Program-made: the position numbers and the translations under genes
Shown here: positions 7,301 to 16,433 of the stretch, in pieces
How positions within the stretch are numbered: position 1 is the stretch's first letter
Layout of the letters: each line of letters starts with the position of its first letter
Origin: Malonomonas rubra DSM 5091
Lineage (GTDB): Bacteria > Desulfobacterota > Desulfuromonadia > Desulfuromonadales > Geopsychrobacteraceae
Length of the DNA stretch: 64,000 nucleotides
Assembly: GCF_900142125.1 (NCBI RefSeq)
Contig: NZ_FQZT01000015.1
Coordinates: 1-64,000 of the forward strand
Reading direction: 5' to 3'
The notes under the pieces: model-generated
The model's database searches: none
What the model was told of the DNA's origin: nothing
What the model saw: only the letters and a program-made list of their open reading frames with translations

Positions 7301-7789
7301 ATGAATACATTCAAGTTGGTAATTAATCTCGCAGGTCATATTTTGACGAATCGGTCATTGTCCGCCTTGGCAGATTTGATGACGAAGATACAGGCGTTTG
7401 ATCAATCGTTGCTTGAAAACGGAACAATAGACCTTGGGGTAGAACATATCCTGTATCCGGAATTGACTGGAAATAAGTGTGAATTTACTGTTCAAGTTAA
7501 TCTCAAAACAGATGAGTCTAAACTTGAATTTGTTGAAATAAAGAAAATAAAGGACATTTACGATTATCTTGAAAATTCACGTAAGATCATTCTTGAAAAG
7601 CTACTTTCAGCAACAAGTGAATCTGATTTTGATTTTGCTCATAATCAACTTGATGAAACAGCAAAAAAATTGAAAGAAAAAATTAACCATACGTTCATTC
7701 CTAATGAATCGAGAATAGTCAGGAATGCAATGGATTTGGTGAGTCTTAATAAAATATTTAATAATTTTATTTTATGTATGGAGACGTAA
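7301..7789 (+). CDS. Unknown AT-rich accessory protein
   Basis: The 162-aa product shows no motif I can place. It has a mixed alpha/beta N-terminal half (NTFKLVINLAGHILTNRS) and a charged helical C-terminal half rich in Lys, Glu and Asn that could form a coiled coil (around residues 75-140). Codon use is much more AT-rich than in neighbouring genes, suggesting transfer. The ribosome site GGGAGCTCAGG lies directly before the ATG. The gene overlaps the next by 16 bases. It is not Tnp-, toxin- or nuclease-like by eye. Confidence 0.6.
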   Translation: MNTFKLVINLAGHILTNRSLSALADLMTKIQAFDQSLLENGTIDLGVEHILYPELTGNKCEFTVQVNLKTDESKLEFVEIKKIKDIYDYLENSRKIILEKLLSATSESDFDFAHNQLDETAKKLKEKINHTFIPNESRIVRNAMDLVSLNKIFNNFILCMET

Positions 7790-8169
7790 AAAGTAATCTG
7801 GAAAAAACTGGAACTGAAATAATAATAAGTAATGAAATGCCTCGTGTTTTTGATGATGAAAAAATACTTGTTGAGTCAGAAGCATACGATAAGAATCTTA
7901 TCATTGCATACCCAAATATGTTGAACAAAACTGGGAAGTGGCATTTTAAAGTCGATGGTAGGAATTTACGTTGTTACATTAAGGACTTCAGTTGGGTTGA
8001 TAATCTTTTTGAGCATGGTGAGCCTAAATTTGTTCCACAGCAATATATGCAAGCTACGCTGAAAAATGGTCCTGTCGGCCAGAAAGGCAAGATCGAACCG
8101 TATATCGTGAAGGTTCACAAAGTCATGAAGAGTTTCGATAGCCAACTGAAACTATCATTGGCTGCTTAG
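7774..8169 (+). CDS. Unknown AT-rich accessory protein, partner of the preceding gene
   Basis: The 131-aa product starts inside the end of the preceding gene (16-base overlap), so the two are coupled. The C-terminal half contains GKWHFKVDGRNLRCYIKD, GEPKFVPQQYMQATLKNG and GKIEPYIVKVHKV, which looks like a beta-rich domain, but no family is recognised. Base composition shifts from AT-rich to normal near its end. Its last 15 bases overlap the convergent recombinase gene, so the pair may be cargo of that element. Confidence 0.55.
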   Translation: MYGDVKSNLEKTGTEIIISNEMPRVFDDEKILVESEAYDKNLIIAYPNMLNKTGKWHFKVDGRNLRCYIKDFSWVDNLFEHGEPKFVPQQYMQATLKNGPVGQKGKIEPYIVKVHKVMKSFDSQLKLSLAA

Positions 8170-11136
8170 TTTTTTAGATTGATGCAACAGAAGGTCAAGG
8201 GCAAATATAAACCCTGGACTCATGCGAGGTCGGCGGGCAGTCGTAAGCCGCTCTGCAGTGATTTTTTTTGCGGAGATGATCAGCGTGGTGATGCCGCGCG
8301 CTGCTACACCCTCCTGATTCGCTTCTTCGTCTATGACAATAGTGCAGTTGAACTTATTTTCCCAATATTTTTTATAATGCTCGTGCTGACGTTTTTTCTG
8401 CCTACGCCTGGGATGGTATTTCACCAGGATTTGTTGGTGATGAATATTGCACAAATAGAGGAGTGATTGAATCTGTTCAACCTGGCTCTTATGGGTATAG
8501 TTGATGCCTCCCCAGCGTCCCGGATAGTTAGCAATGGCATGTCGGATGATGGGCAGGTAGGTTTTCAGTTCCTGCCACTTACAGGCTGCGATGCAACTGT
8601 AGACCTGCTCTGCCAGTGGCCAATTTACACGGTCTGGTAGCTTGCGCGCGTGCAGATAACCTGCTGCGGCAGGATCGTCCGTACTTAAAAAATCAGACAG
8701 TGCTTGATCCCAAGATGGCAACCATAAAGCGGTTGAGGTTTCCTTGCGAACCCCTCGCTTGATCGGTGTCGCCAGTGCCATTGTGGGATGGCGTAAACGC
8801 TGACTTTGTTTACGGGCCTGGGACTTGACGATCGCCAGAAGTGGATGGTTCTCCATATTGTTGTCGAGGTGATAAAAGACCGTGGAGGGACTCAGTCCGG
8901 AGATTTCTGATAATGATTTGTAGTCGATATCGCGTGAATTGATAACGTGCCTAAGATGATATCCGAGAAGCCAGTCGGTGAGGTGGACGTAATGTTTGTA
9001 GGTCGTCCGGGGACTATTGTGCCCAGCCAGCAGGGATATCGGCCAAAGGGTGTTTGGGTAGCCTTCTTTGCCGAATAGCGTGTCTTTGAGTTGCTTCTGC
9101 CGCTGCTCACTGAAATCGGGATGGTCGAAAAGATCAAAGCCCTCGAAGTTGATATCATCGCGTAACATCAGCAGAATGGTCAATTGACTAAAGCATGTGT
9201 GCCGGAGAGAATAAAATCGCAATGTTTGGTCCCCAGTCAGGTCTCGGAGAGTCTGACGAATAGGTTCAAAGATTTCATCGTCTGACAGCATGCCAGCTCT
9301 TCTTTTCGGGAAGTGTAGAAAAATCTCATTTCCCCATGCCTTGTACTCTTTTTCCCGTTGGCGATAAAAAGTCACGAAAAATTCGAGTTCTTCTTGGCTT
9401 AGAAGGGACAGTGGGACCCGTCGTCGGCCAGCAAAAGTTTTAGTGCGAAAGAAATAAGAGTTGCGGATCAGTAGTTCCGCCTGTGGGTGCAGTAGAATAT
9501 CCCTAAGGCGTAACGCCTGAATTTCACTGGGCCTTAGACCCAATCTGTATCCCAGAATCGTGGCGATAATGTGAATCGTTTGCCAGCGATCCGGGTTTTC
9601 CCCCCAGCCTAGATGACGAAGAAGCGCAGTGTAGATAGCCGGTGTAATGACATTGGCGTCAACATTGACCGGAGAGCCCTCTAGTCCTCCAAATAATTCA
9701 GCAAAATCGAGTTTTGGGAGCTCATGGAAATATCTTAGATAGCCGTGGAAATACTCCAGTCTGTGTGCATTGTACCTCCTGCTGTTTTTTCGCAGATTGA
9801 CATTTTCGTAGAGGAGTTCGAGATCTATCGGATCGAGGATGTAGAGGTCATGAAGTTCGCTCACGGCTAAAAATTCAACGCCGATTTCTTTCAGGTATCG
9901 GTAGACGCTACTGATCGCCAAGGGCTCTTTTTTTAGCCGTCCTTCGAGAGGTGATTGGCGGTTATTGAGCAGTTGTTCGGCCCAGCCAAGTAACATCTGC
10001 ATTGCAATTGACATCTGTTTTTTGTGTTTGTTCTTAAACCTGGTAATAATTTTAAGGCCATCATCTGTGGTGAGAACTTTATCGAGCCGTTTAGGGTTGA
10101 TCTGAGTAATAAAACTTTTAAAGAGCTTAATCTGTTCCTCTTTGCGGGCATCCTCTCCGTTGGTTGCGCGCAGTGGTTTGAAATTAGAAGGTTTAAAGTC
10201 TTTGTCAGCAGCTTGAGGCCGGCCGATGGGGATTGTCCTACCAGTGATGGTCCGCAACCAGACCCGGGTTGGCAGGGAGGTGCTCAGGATGTCTCCTCGG
10301 GCATAGCCGGCCAGTACGCCTGGGAGGATTCCGGTGCAGCGATCAAACGCCCATTTAAGGAGTTCGCTCTGTGTACGGGGTAAGCTGACACCAGGGGCTT
10401 TTAAGCGGTCAAGGTAGTTGTTTAAAAGTGTCCAGGGGGGTAAGGAGCTATATGTGTCATCAGCTGACTTTAGGTGATTGTAGATGAGCAGTTGGCTTAA
10501 AGGATCTGCCAGCCAGCGACGTGTTTGGGCCTGGCCAGCCTGGAGAGTCTCTGCATTTGCGAACTTGGGATAGCGCTCCATCTCCAGCCAAAGCCAACTT
10601 TCTTCCTGGTAAATTTCGCGGCTAAGTAACGCCTGGAGCCAGGGACTCAACCATTTGCTGTCGATCAGTCCCCCGTAAAAAATTGCACTTAGTAGCAGTT
10701 GGCCCAATCTTTGATCTGCCGGCAGGGATGAGCAATTGGCGAGATCACGATTAAAGGCAGTCAGCAACGGTTGCCATTGGCTACGAGTAGCGAAGTGCGA
10801 AGGGGTGATATGATTCTTTTCCCTGTTGATTTTAATCAGAATCGGATTTGTTGGAATATTCCATCCCAGCAAGTGGTTGCCGTAGGCAATCCCTTTCGCG
10901 AGGAAGAGCAGCCTTTCACGGTAGGTGGTGCTGACTCCGGTAGTAATCCGGCGCGTGAGGTCATACACGTCCTTGCGAGATAAGTTCAGTTCACCATCAA
11001 ATCCCTGTAATAGTTGCGGAGCATATTTCTGGAGGATTCCCAGAACTTCCAGTTGCCAATCATTGTAGGCATCCAGAGGGTCATGAGGGCGCTTCGTTTT
11101 GTTGGCCGCGACCAGCCAGACATCTGCCGGGTTCAT
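8155..11136 (-). CDS. Very large tyrosine recombinase/integrase, third gene of the trio
   Basis: The 993-aa protein carries a tyrosine-recombinase catalytic domain at about residues 495-725: Arg in GYRLGLRPSEIQALRLRD, Lys in FRTKTFAGRRRVPL, RFYSLRHTCFSQL (Tyr replaces the first His of HxxR), His in LLAGHNSPRTTYKHY and the nucleophile Tyr in that last block. A roughly 490-residue N-terminal extension and a roughly 270-residue C-terminal extension with an HTH-like patch (SLSEISGLSPSTVFYHL) make it about three times the size of usual integrases. The start at 11136 gives an ATGA overlap with the upstream gene. An in-frame start at 11247 would overlap that gene by 115 bases. Confidence 0.8.
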   Translation of the reverse strand: MNPADVWLVAANKTKRPHDPLDAYNDWQLEVLGILQKYAPQLLQGFDGELNLSRKDVYDLTRRITTGVSTTYRERLLFLAKGIAYGNHLLGWNIPTNPILIKINREKNHITPSHFATRSQWQPLLTAFNRDLANCSSLPADQRLGQLLLSAIFYGGLIDSKWLSPWLQALLSREIYQEESWLWLEMERYPKFANAETLQAGQAQTRRWLADPLSQLLIYNHLKSADDTYSSLPPWTLLNNYLDRLKAPGVSLPRTQSELLKWAFDRCTGILPGVLAGYARGDILSTSLPTRVWLRTITGRTIPIGRPQAADKDFKPSNFKPLRATNGEDARKEEQIKLFKSFITQINPKRLDKVLTTDDGLKIITRFKNKHKKQMSIAMQMLLGWAEQLLNNRQSPLEGRLKKEPLAISSVYRYLKEIGVEFLAVSELHDLYILDPIDLELLYENVNLRKNSRRYNAHRLEYFHGYLRYFHELPKLDFAELFGGLEGSPVNVDANVITPAIYTALLRHLGWGENPDRWQTIHIIATILGYRLGLRPSEIQALRLRDILLHPQAELLIRNSYFFRTKTFAGRRRVPLSLLSQEELEFFVTFYRQREKEYKAWGNEIFLHFPKRRAGMLSDDEIFEPIRQTLRDLTGDQTLRFYSLRHTCFSQLTILLMLRDDINFEGFDLFDHPDFSEQRQKQLKDTLFGKEGYPNTLWPISLLAGHNSPRTTYKHYVHLTDWLLGYHLRHVINSRDIDYKSLSEISGLSPSTVFYHLDNNMENHPLLAIVKSQARKQSQRLRHPTMALATPIKRGVRKETSTALWLPSWDQALSDFLSTDDPAAAGYLHARKLPDRVNWPLAEQVYSCIAACKWQELKTYLPIIRHAIANYPGRWGGINYTHKSQVEQIQSLLYLCNIHHQQILVKYHPRRRQKKRQHEHYKKYWENKFNCTIVIDEEANQEGVAARGITTLIISAKKITAERLTTARRPRMSPGFIFALDLLLHQSKKLSSQ

Positions 11137-13568
11137 GGCGATAGCCCCGTAATACTTTGCCATCCGCAAGTCGTCAGTATTTTCGATAAATGTGTTTGTA
11201 GTTCCAATTGGAAATCGGCCGGATGCAGGGATGAGAGGCTGTTCCATGGTTCCTGGCCATTATGCCAGTGACCTAGGAAACCTTCGACAATCTCTGGAGG
11301 ACACCGGCTTTCAATCAGCTGATTTTTGATGAAATGCCGGTTACTGTTGGGTGGCATTTTATAACCGTATTTTTCATCAAGCAGAGCCTGAAGCCCTGAT
11401 GGCGTTAAGTTCACCATCTTGTTTGTCGAGGTCTCCGGAAAGATCAAAAAATCACAGACAATATCTGGCCAGCTTTTGTCACGAAATAAGGCAAATAGTT
11501 CGTCGCTGGACAGCCCGACGTGATCGAACAGCGCTCGCAGGTGCTGCTGATAGTGCTGAAGTTGTTCGCGGCAAAGAGGGTGAATCCAGACCTGCCGGGC
11601 AGAGTAAAAGTCCGGACCGTCCTTGTCCGAAATGACTGCCATCCCCGTTTCTTGATCCATTTCGTCAGGGTTGAAAAAGCGGTCGTTGACCGCTCGGTAA
11701 CCTGAGGAATAGGACGTTTGCAGGGCCGTATAGAGAGTGTAGTGATTGTGATAGTTCAGGAGCTTCTGGTGGCTATGTAGATCTGATTTCAGTTTGTCCA
11801 GTCTGCTCAGCATGGCCGCCACCAGACTTTTGACGTCATCCGGACGTGGACAGAAGGGGGAGCCTAGATATCTGTCCGGATTGATTGGCTGGGTCCTTCC
11901 GGCGGGCACAAAATCAATCTGTAATTGCTCAAAAAGATCAGCACAGAGAGAACGGTAACTTTGTTCCATGGAGGGCCGGTGGGCAACGCTGTAATGCACC
12001 CGTGTTGTGGCGAGGTCGATGTTCGTCAGCCCTAAATAAAGAGCGGCTTTCGGTAGATCCACTCCTTCGGTACGAGACAATCGGTTCATTATATACCGGC
12101 AGATTCGGGCCGGGCTCAAACGGCAATTTTGGACACGTCGGAGCACGTTGATGACCCGTGCTGTCTGGGCGACGAGCGTGGAACTTGCTGTTGCAAAGGG
12201 GGACGCTGTTTGCTCTTTTTCTTTTGGGCGCAGAAAGGCTGTGATCTCTGCGCAGATGTCCGGAAGGGGAAGGAGGCTGTGGCTTGTCACAGGATAGGCT
12301 GCCGACCACTCTTTGTGCCAATTGTCTTCGCTCAATTCTGGCCCAGGTGCATAGAGACGGACTACCAGCTCCCCTTGTTCTGTCGAGAATATGCCTTGTG
12401 CCAAGTTCGTCGTATTATTATCGTCTGCGGATAAATAGGACAGTTCGGCAATCTCTTTGACGGGCCGGCTAAGAAAGAGGCTGAGGTAGAGAGCGCTTTT
12501 GATCTCTGTCGAAACGGGCATCTCCTTGGGGAGGTCAATACGACCTTGGATGAACGCGATGAGCACGGATATGTCGTAGAGACTGGCTTCCTGCCAGGCA
12601 TAAGGAAGAAGTTGGTTTTCCATAGCCCGTCGGTTCGATTCGATCTTCGCCCAGAAGCAAAGTTCGCGGAATGTTGTGCCTGAGAGGATTTCCTCTGGAA
12701 TATCGATCGGTATCTCTTCGGCAGGTGGTTGGATTTCATCAGGGTGCCCACCCAGCGAGCGATAGCGATCGGACTCGTCGTCTGTCAGTAGGGTCCGGCG
12801 TGATTTGGGGAGGGTTTTGGGGAATATCCTTGTTTTACGCTGGGCGCCCGTGCCTTTTCGGGGAGTTGTCCGAGTCGTTTTTCTTGCTGTCGAAGTGGCG
12901 GAGGAAACTGGCTGGGGAGCTTCCTGCGACAGCTCACCGATCACCTGTAGTCGGGGAGCGGTACTCAGTGCCAACTGCTGAAAATAAAGTTTCGACGGGA
13001 AAGACTCTTGAGGGAGCTGAAGTAGTTCCTCTTGGAGTTTCAGATTGGTTAAGTCTCTGACTGCCTTGAAGAGATTTAGGTGCGATCCCATATCTTGGCC
13101 CAGGTGTCTTGCTGAGAACAAGAGTAGCTGAGCCTGTAGATGACGGAATCCGGGGTTGTTTTCATCTCCCAGGGGTAATAGACCCAGGCAGCTATAAAGA
13201 GGGTTTTTGCTCAGCAGGCGGGAGAAAATATCGTGGCGCGACTTTGTGTGGTTGCGAAAAAGGCTGACATATCCTTCTGCTTTGAATTCATTTTTTAATG
13301 CAAAGAGTCGCTTCGCTGTTTCTTCGGTTTGAATCAAGGTGGGGGAAATTGCGCCCTGATCACTGTTTAGCTTTGAGATATCAAGAGAGACAGGGAAGAC
13401 TTTCTCTAATCCCAATAAGAGCTCCATCAAGCCGTTGAGTTCGGGAGGTGCACCGATCAGCCTCAGGAGTTCCATGAGTTGTTCTTGCCCGATTCCGGCT
13501 TTTTTTGCTTTTTCCGCTACATTGATGAGAGTGGTAGAAGTCAATCGGGCCTCTCGGCTTTTATCCAT
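11133..13568 (-). CDS. Large tyrosine-recombinase-like protein, second gene of the trio
   Basis: The 811-aa protein has a helical N-terminal region, a basic Thr/Arg-rich linker (about 222-260) and a divergent recombinase-type domain at about 330-530. The first Arg is kept in LSRPVKEIAEL (367-376), a second Arg lies in SPARICRYIMNRL (485-497), and ATTRVHYS (520-527) supplies a Tyr. The two catalytic His positions are not conserved, so activity is uncertain and it may be a partner subunit. About 285 further residues follow. It overlaps the first trio gene by 28 bases and the third by four, so all three are co-translated. Confidence 0.65.
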   Translation of the reverse strand: MDKSREARLTSTTLINVAEKAKKAGIGQEQLMELLRLIGAPPELNGLMELLLGLEKVFPVSLDISKLNSDQGAISPTLIQTEETAKRLFALKNEFKAEGYVSLFRNHTKSRHDIFSRLLSKNPLYSCLGLLPLGDENNPGFRHLQAQLLLFSARHLGQDMGSHLNLFKAVRDLTNLKLQEELLQLPQESFPSKLYFQQLALSTAPRLQVIGELSQEAPQPVSSATSTARKTTRTTPRKGTGAQRKTRIFPKTLPKSRRTLLTDDESDRYRSLGGHPDEIQPPAEEIPIDIPEEILSGTTFRELCFWAKIESNRRAMENQLLPYAWQEASLYDISVLIAFIQGRIDLPKEMPVSTEIKSALYLSLFLSRPVKEIAELSYLSADDNNTTNLAQGIFSTEQGELVVRLYAPGPELSEDNWHKEWSAAYPVTSHSLLPLPDICAEITAFLRPKEKEQTASPFATASSTLVAQTARVINVLRRVQNCRLSPARICRYIMNRLSRTEGVDLPKAALYLGLTNIDLATTRVHYSVAHRPSMEQSYRSLCADLFEQLQIDFVPAGRTQPINPDRYLGSPFCPRPDDVKSLVAAMLSRLDKLKSDLHSHQKLLNYHNHYTLYTALQTSYSSGYRAVNDRFFNPDEMDQETGMAVISDKDGPDFYSARQVWIHPLCREQLQHYQQHLRALFDHVGLSSDELFALFRDKSWPDIVCDFLIFPETSTNKMVNLTPSGLQALLDEKYGYKMPPNSNRHFIKNQLIESRCPPEIVEGFLGHWHNGQEPWNSLSSLHPADFQLELQTHLSKILTTCGWQSITGLSP

Positions 13569-14065
13569 TTGTATAGCGTTCCAGTTCGTGTGCTGAGCAA
13601 GGCTGCGCGTGTGGTGAAGTTCTGGTTTAATGCAGGGCTGATTTCATCCAGCAGCTCAGGTGGAAGTTTTTCTGAGAGATGGAATATGTCTTTTGTTGGC
13701 ATCGATGGCGAAAATAGCAATGTGCTCGTCAGGATATCGGTGATTACCAGCTGTTCAATCAGTTCTGGATTAGTCCCTCTCGGTACGATTCCAACCGGGA
13801 TGCGATCATCTGGATTGAGTCGGCTCGTGAGAAATATCAACAGCCGCTGGTTGCACAGGCATTCATGTTTTGCCGTTACGATCAGCGGGTGGAGCTCAGC
13901 CAGTGAAAGTGCTGCTTCGCGAGAAAGAATTTGATGTCCAGATACCCAAGGGGAGACTTTCGGGATCGCAAAAGGGGGAGTGTATTTATCCCATAACTCC
14001 CGTATGTGAGGAGGTGGCTTCTTGATTGAGGAAAATGTAAGGTGTTCTCGTTGAATAGAGATCAT
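13541..14065 (-). CDS. Small first protein of the recombinase trio
   Basis: The 174-aa protein starts MISIQREHLTFSSIKKPPPHIRELWDKY. It contains HPLIVTAKHECLCNQRLLIFLTSRL and ends with NQNFTTRAALLSTRTGTLYKWIKAERPD, an HTH-like end. No family is recognised, but a small protein with two recombinases is the layout of Tn554-type (TnpA/B/C) and gamma-mobile-trio (GmtX/Y/Z) elements. It may direct the recombinases to their site; this is inference. The ATG at 14065 lies within a perfect inverted repeat (14061-14076) and has no clear ribosome site; a TTG at 14083 is an alternative. Confidence 0.6.
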   Translation of the reverse strand: MISIQREHLTFSSIKKPPPHIRELWDKYTPPFAIPKVSPWVSGHQILSREAALSLAELHPLIVTAKHECLCNQRLLIFLTSRLNPDDRIPVGIVPRGTNPELIEQLVITDILTSTLLFSPSMPTKDIFHLSEKLPPELLDEISPALNQNFTTRAALLSTRTGTLYKWIKAERPD

Positions 14066-14076
14066 GTGACCATGAT
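14061..14076. promoter_or_regulatory. Inverted repeat over the start of the recombinase trio
   Basis: ATCATG-TGAC-CATGAT is a perfect 6-bp inverted repeat covering the first trio gene's start codon. It could be an operator for autoregulation or a translation-blocking hairpin; the function is inference. Confidence 0.4.
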
Positions 14077-14083
14077 AGGGCAA

Positions 14084-14233
14084 ATATCGTGCTTGTCAAT
14101 GGCGGAGAATGTCTATTCCGAATTTTAAATGTCATGATCTTGCAAAATGAAAAATAAATTTACTACAAATAATGCCACAAAGTCCTATATGAAGGGATTT
14201 TAGGTTATTTTTTATTGTCTTAGCGATCGACCC
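14084..14233. other. AT-rich gap between recombinase trio and tRNA fragment
   Basis: This 150-bp stretch has no credible ORF. It is AT-rich, as expected for integrase arm sites next to an attachment site, and would also have to hold the trio promoter. No clear -35/-10 pair is visible to me. Confidence 0.3.
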
Positions 14234-14271
14234 TACGGAGGCACGAGGTTCGAATCCTCTCGGGCGTGCCA
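14234..14271 (+). other. tRNA 3' fragment (Arg-like), candidate attachment site
   Basis: The sequence carries a T-arm (CGAGG-TTCGAAT-CCTCT), a 3' acceptor strand CGGGCGT, discriminator G and encoded CCA ending at 14271. A CGGAGGCA patch just before resembles the anticodon region of tRNA-Arg(CCG). The 5' half, D-arm and a full anticodon stem are absent: the 75 bases upstream cannot pair with the acceptor strand. A strong terminator follows at once. This is what remains on one side when an element integrates into, or recombines away, a tRNA gene; the recombinase trio begins about 170 bp away. Confidence 0.7.
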
Positions 14272-14280
14272 TTGATATTA

Positions 14281-14312
14281 AACGGTTAGCGAATTTTCGC
14301 TAACCGTTTTTT
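14281..14312 (+). terminator. Rho-independent terminator after the tRNA fragment
   Basis: A perfect 13-bp stem (AACGGTTAGCGAA with its complement) closes a 2-base loop and runs into a six-T tract. It would have ended the former tRNA transcript. From here to 14549 no gene is visible. Confidence 0.9.
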
Positions 14313-14549
14313 CGTTGCTGCCCATCCTGTCTTCTCTCTGTGCCCATATGGTTAAAGCAAGAGAACAACAGATCAAGAAACGGTATATCAATCTATCACA
14401 CAAATCATTTCTGTCTCATATCTGACAGGCCTGATAATCGACTGAAGCCCAGTGAAGCAAGAATTTCCATTTTGCCGGGCAGGCATGACGTTCGATAGTC
14501 TGCGTTCAAGTACTATCTCTGCCAGTCTAGACAATTAGAGAATCAGCTA

Positions 14550-16400
14550 TCAAGCGTCTTCCAGATATCCTGCTGCCTGCAAAGAAAAAAGGAATGCGTA
14601 CTTGCCATCCATCTTCATTAATTGTTCATGGCGGCCATGTTCTATGATTCGCCCGTTGTCGAACACGAGGATTTGGTCGAATTTCCTCACTGTGGAAAAA
14701 CGGTGCGATATCAAAATATTCATTTTCCCCTGACTTAGCCTGCGAAAATGTTCGAAAACCGCCGTTTCCGCTGCTGCATCCATGGTTGCTGTTGGCTCAT
14801 CCAGCACCAAAATATCTGCATCTGCACGCATAAAAGCTCTGGAAAGTGCTATTTTCTGCCACTGACCACCGGATAGTTCCCGACCGCGATTAAACCACTT
14901 GCCGAGCTGGGTATCATATCCTTCCGGCAGTTTTTCTATAAACTCGGCTGCCATCCCCCTTTCGGCCGCTTGCTGCCAGCGTTGTCGATCAGCAAAATGA
15001 TGGACATCACCGATGCCGATATTTTCTCCAACAAGGAATTGATAGCGGCCATAATCCTGAAAAATGACTCCGATCCGTTGCCTGAGCGCTTCGGCGTCCC
15101 ATTGCTGTAAATCAAGATCATCTAGCAAAATCCGTCCGTTTGTCGGCTGGTATAGACGGGTAAGCAGTTTGATCAAAGTGGTTTTACCGGAGCCATTCTC
15201 GCCGACCAGAGCCAGGCTTTCTCCCGGCTTCAGATGGAAACTGATATCCTGTAAAGCTGGTTCTTCAGCATTAGGGTAAGTGAAAGTAACATTTTCAAAG
15301 CGGACACCGTCACCAGTCTTTTTCCCTTGACGCAGCCCGCCCTGTTTTTCCGGGATCGATTGTTCGAGATATTCGTAAAGGTTGGACAGGTAGAGGTTGT
15401 CCTCGTACATGCCACTGATCGCTTTCAAACAGGAAGAAACAGCTGATTGCCCCTGCCGAAACAGCAACAGGTACATGGTCATCTGGCCAAGGCTGAGGGC
15501 ACCGCTGATGGCAGATACGGCAATCCAGACATATGCGCCGTAAAAAGCTGCTGTACTGACCAGCCCCAAAGCAAATCCCCAGCAGTCCCGGCGCAGAGTC
15601 AGCGCCCGATCTTCGGAAAATATCCGGGCAAAAATATCCCGATAGCGCCCTAGCAGCAAAGGGCCGAGCTGAAACAGTTTGACTTCTTTGGCATAGTCTT
15701 CCCGGGCCAGAACCGTTTCAAGATACATCTGCATTCTTGTTTCGGGAGTTCTTCGGCGGAACAGTCGAAACTTATCCCCGGAAAACTTCGCTTCTGATAA
15801 GAATTCAGGGATTCCGCCCGACACGAGGATTAAAACAGCCCAGGGCGAAAACTGGAAGAGCAATACGGCATAGCTGCCCAAAGAGATGAGATTCTGCAAC
15901 AAACCGAAAGTTCCGGTCACAAGACTTAACGGGCGTGTCGAGGCTTCCCTTCTGGCACGCAGCAATTTGTCATAAAATTCTGCGTCTTCAAACTGGGTCA
16001 AAGTCAACTGCTGAGCTTTTTCCAGAATCATCAAGCTGATTTTCTGCCCCAGCAAAGCTCTTAACAACGCCTGACATGTTGAGATGCCCCGCTGACAACC
16101 AGCCAGGAGAATAACCAGGATGCCTTCACACAGAACATAGAGCATAACCGGATCGGCAAGGACTTCACCTGATTGTTTAAACTGATCCATCGCGGCAACA
16201 ACGCCATCGACAATCAATTGGCTGACCCAGGCAATACCTGCAGGCAACGCACCTGCAGCCAGCGTTAAAACAGCAAAGACCAGTGCAAGACTGCGGCTTG
16301 TCGACCAGACCAGGTGTAATGCTCTGGAACTGTATTGGAGGAGATCCTTGAATCGTTTCGCTGGGGGAGATGTCTCTTTGCTTAGAGAAAGGGAGTTCAC
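14550..16400 (-). CDS. ABC exporter, fused permease and ATPase
   Basis: The 616-aa half-transporter has a transmembrane region to about residue 340 with helices such as LVFAVLTLAAGALPAGIAW and ILVILLAGC, then an ATPase with Walker A GENGSGKTTL, Q-loop VIFQDYGRY, signature LSGGQWQKIALSRAF, Walker B DILVLDEPTATMD and the H-loop ISHRFSTV. This fits a homodimeric multidrug or peptide exporter. The start is a GTG at 16400 behind AAAGGCTAAAAG. A truncated second ABC ATPase ends 34 bp upstream, so the gene may once have been part of a longer transport operon. Confidence 0.88.
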   Translation of the reverse strand: MNSLSLSKETSPPAKRFKDLLQYSSRALHLVWSTSRSLALVFAVLTLAAGALPAGIAWVSQLIVDGVVAAMDQFKQSGEVLADPVMLYVLCEGILVILLAGCQRGISTCQALLRALLGQKISLMILEKAQQLTLTQFEDAEFYDKLLRARREASTRPLSLVTGTFGLLQNLISLGSYAVLLFQFSPWAVLILVSGGIPEFLSEAKFSGDKFRLFRRRTPETRMQMYLETVLAREDYAKEVKLFQLGPLLLGRYRDIFARIFSEDRALTLRRDCWGFALGLVSTAAFYGAYVWIAVSAISGALSLGQMTMYLLLFRQGQSAVSSCLKAISGMYEDNLYLSNLYEYLEQSIPEKQGGLRQGKKTGDGVRFENVTFTYPNAEEPALQDISFHLKPGESLALVGENGSGKTTLIKLLTRLYQPTNGRILLDDLDLQQWDAEALRQRIGVIFQDYGRYQFLVGENIGIGDVHHFADRQRWQQAAERGMAAEFIEKLPEGYDTQLGKWFNRGRELSGGQWQKIALSRAFMRADADILVLDEPTATMDAAAETAVFEHFRRLSQGKMNILISHRFSTVRKFDQILVFDNGRIIEHGRHEQLMKMDGKYAFLFSLQAAGYLEDA

Positions 16401-16433
16401 CTTTTAGCCTTTCACCACCGCTCTAAACATCAA

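Noticed and set aside
14196-14271. Complete tRNA gene
   Set aside because: Only the T-arm and acceptor 3' strand can be formed; the bases 70-76 positions upstream cannot pair with the acceptor and no D-arm exists.
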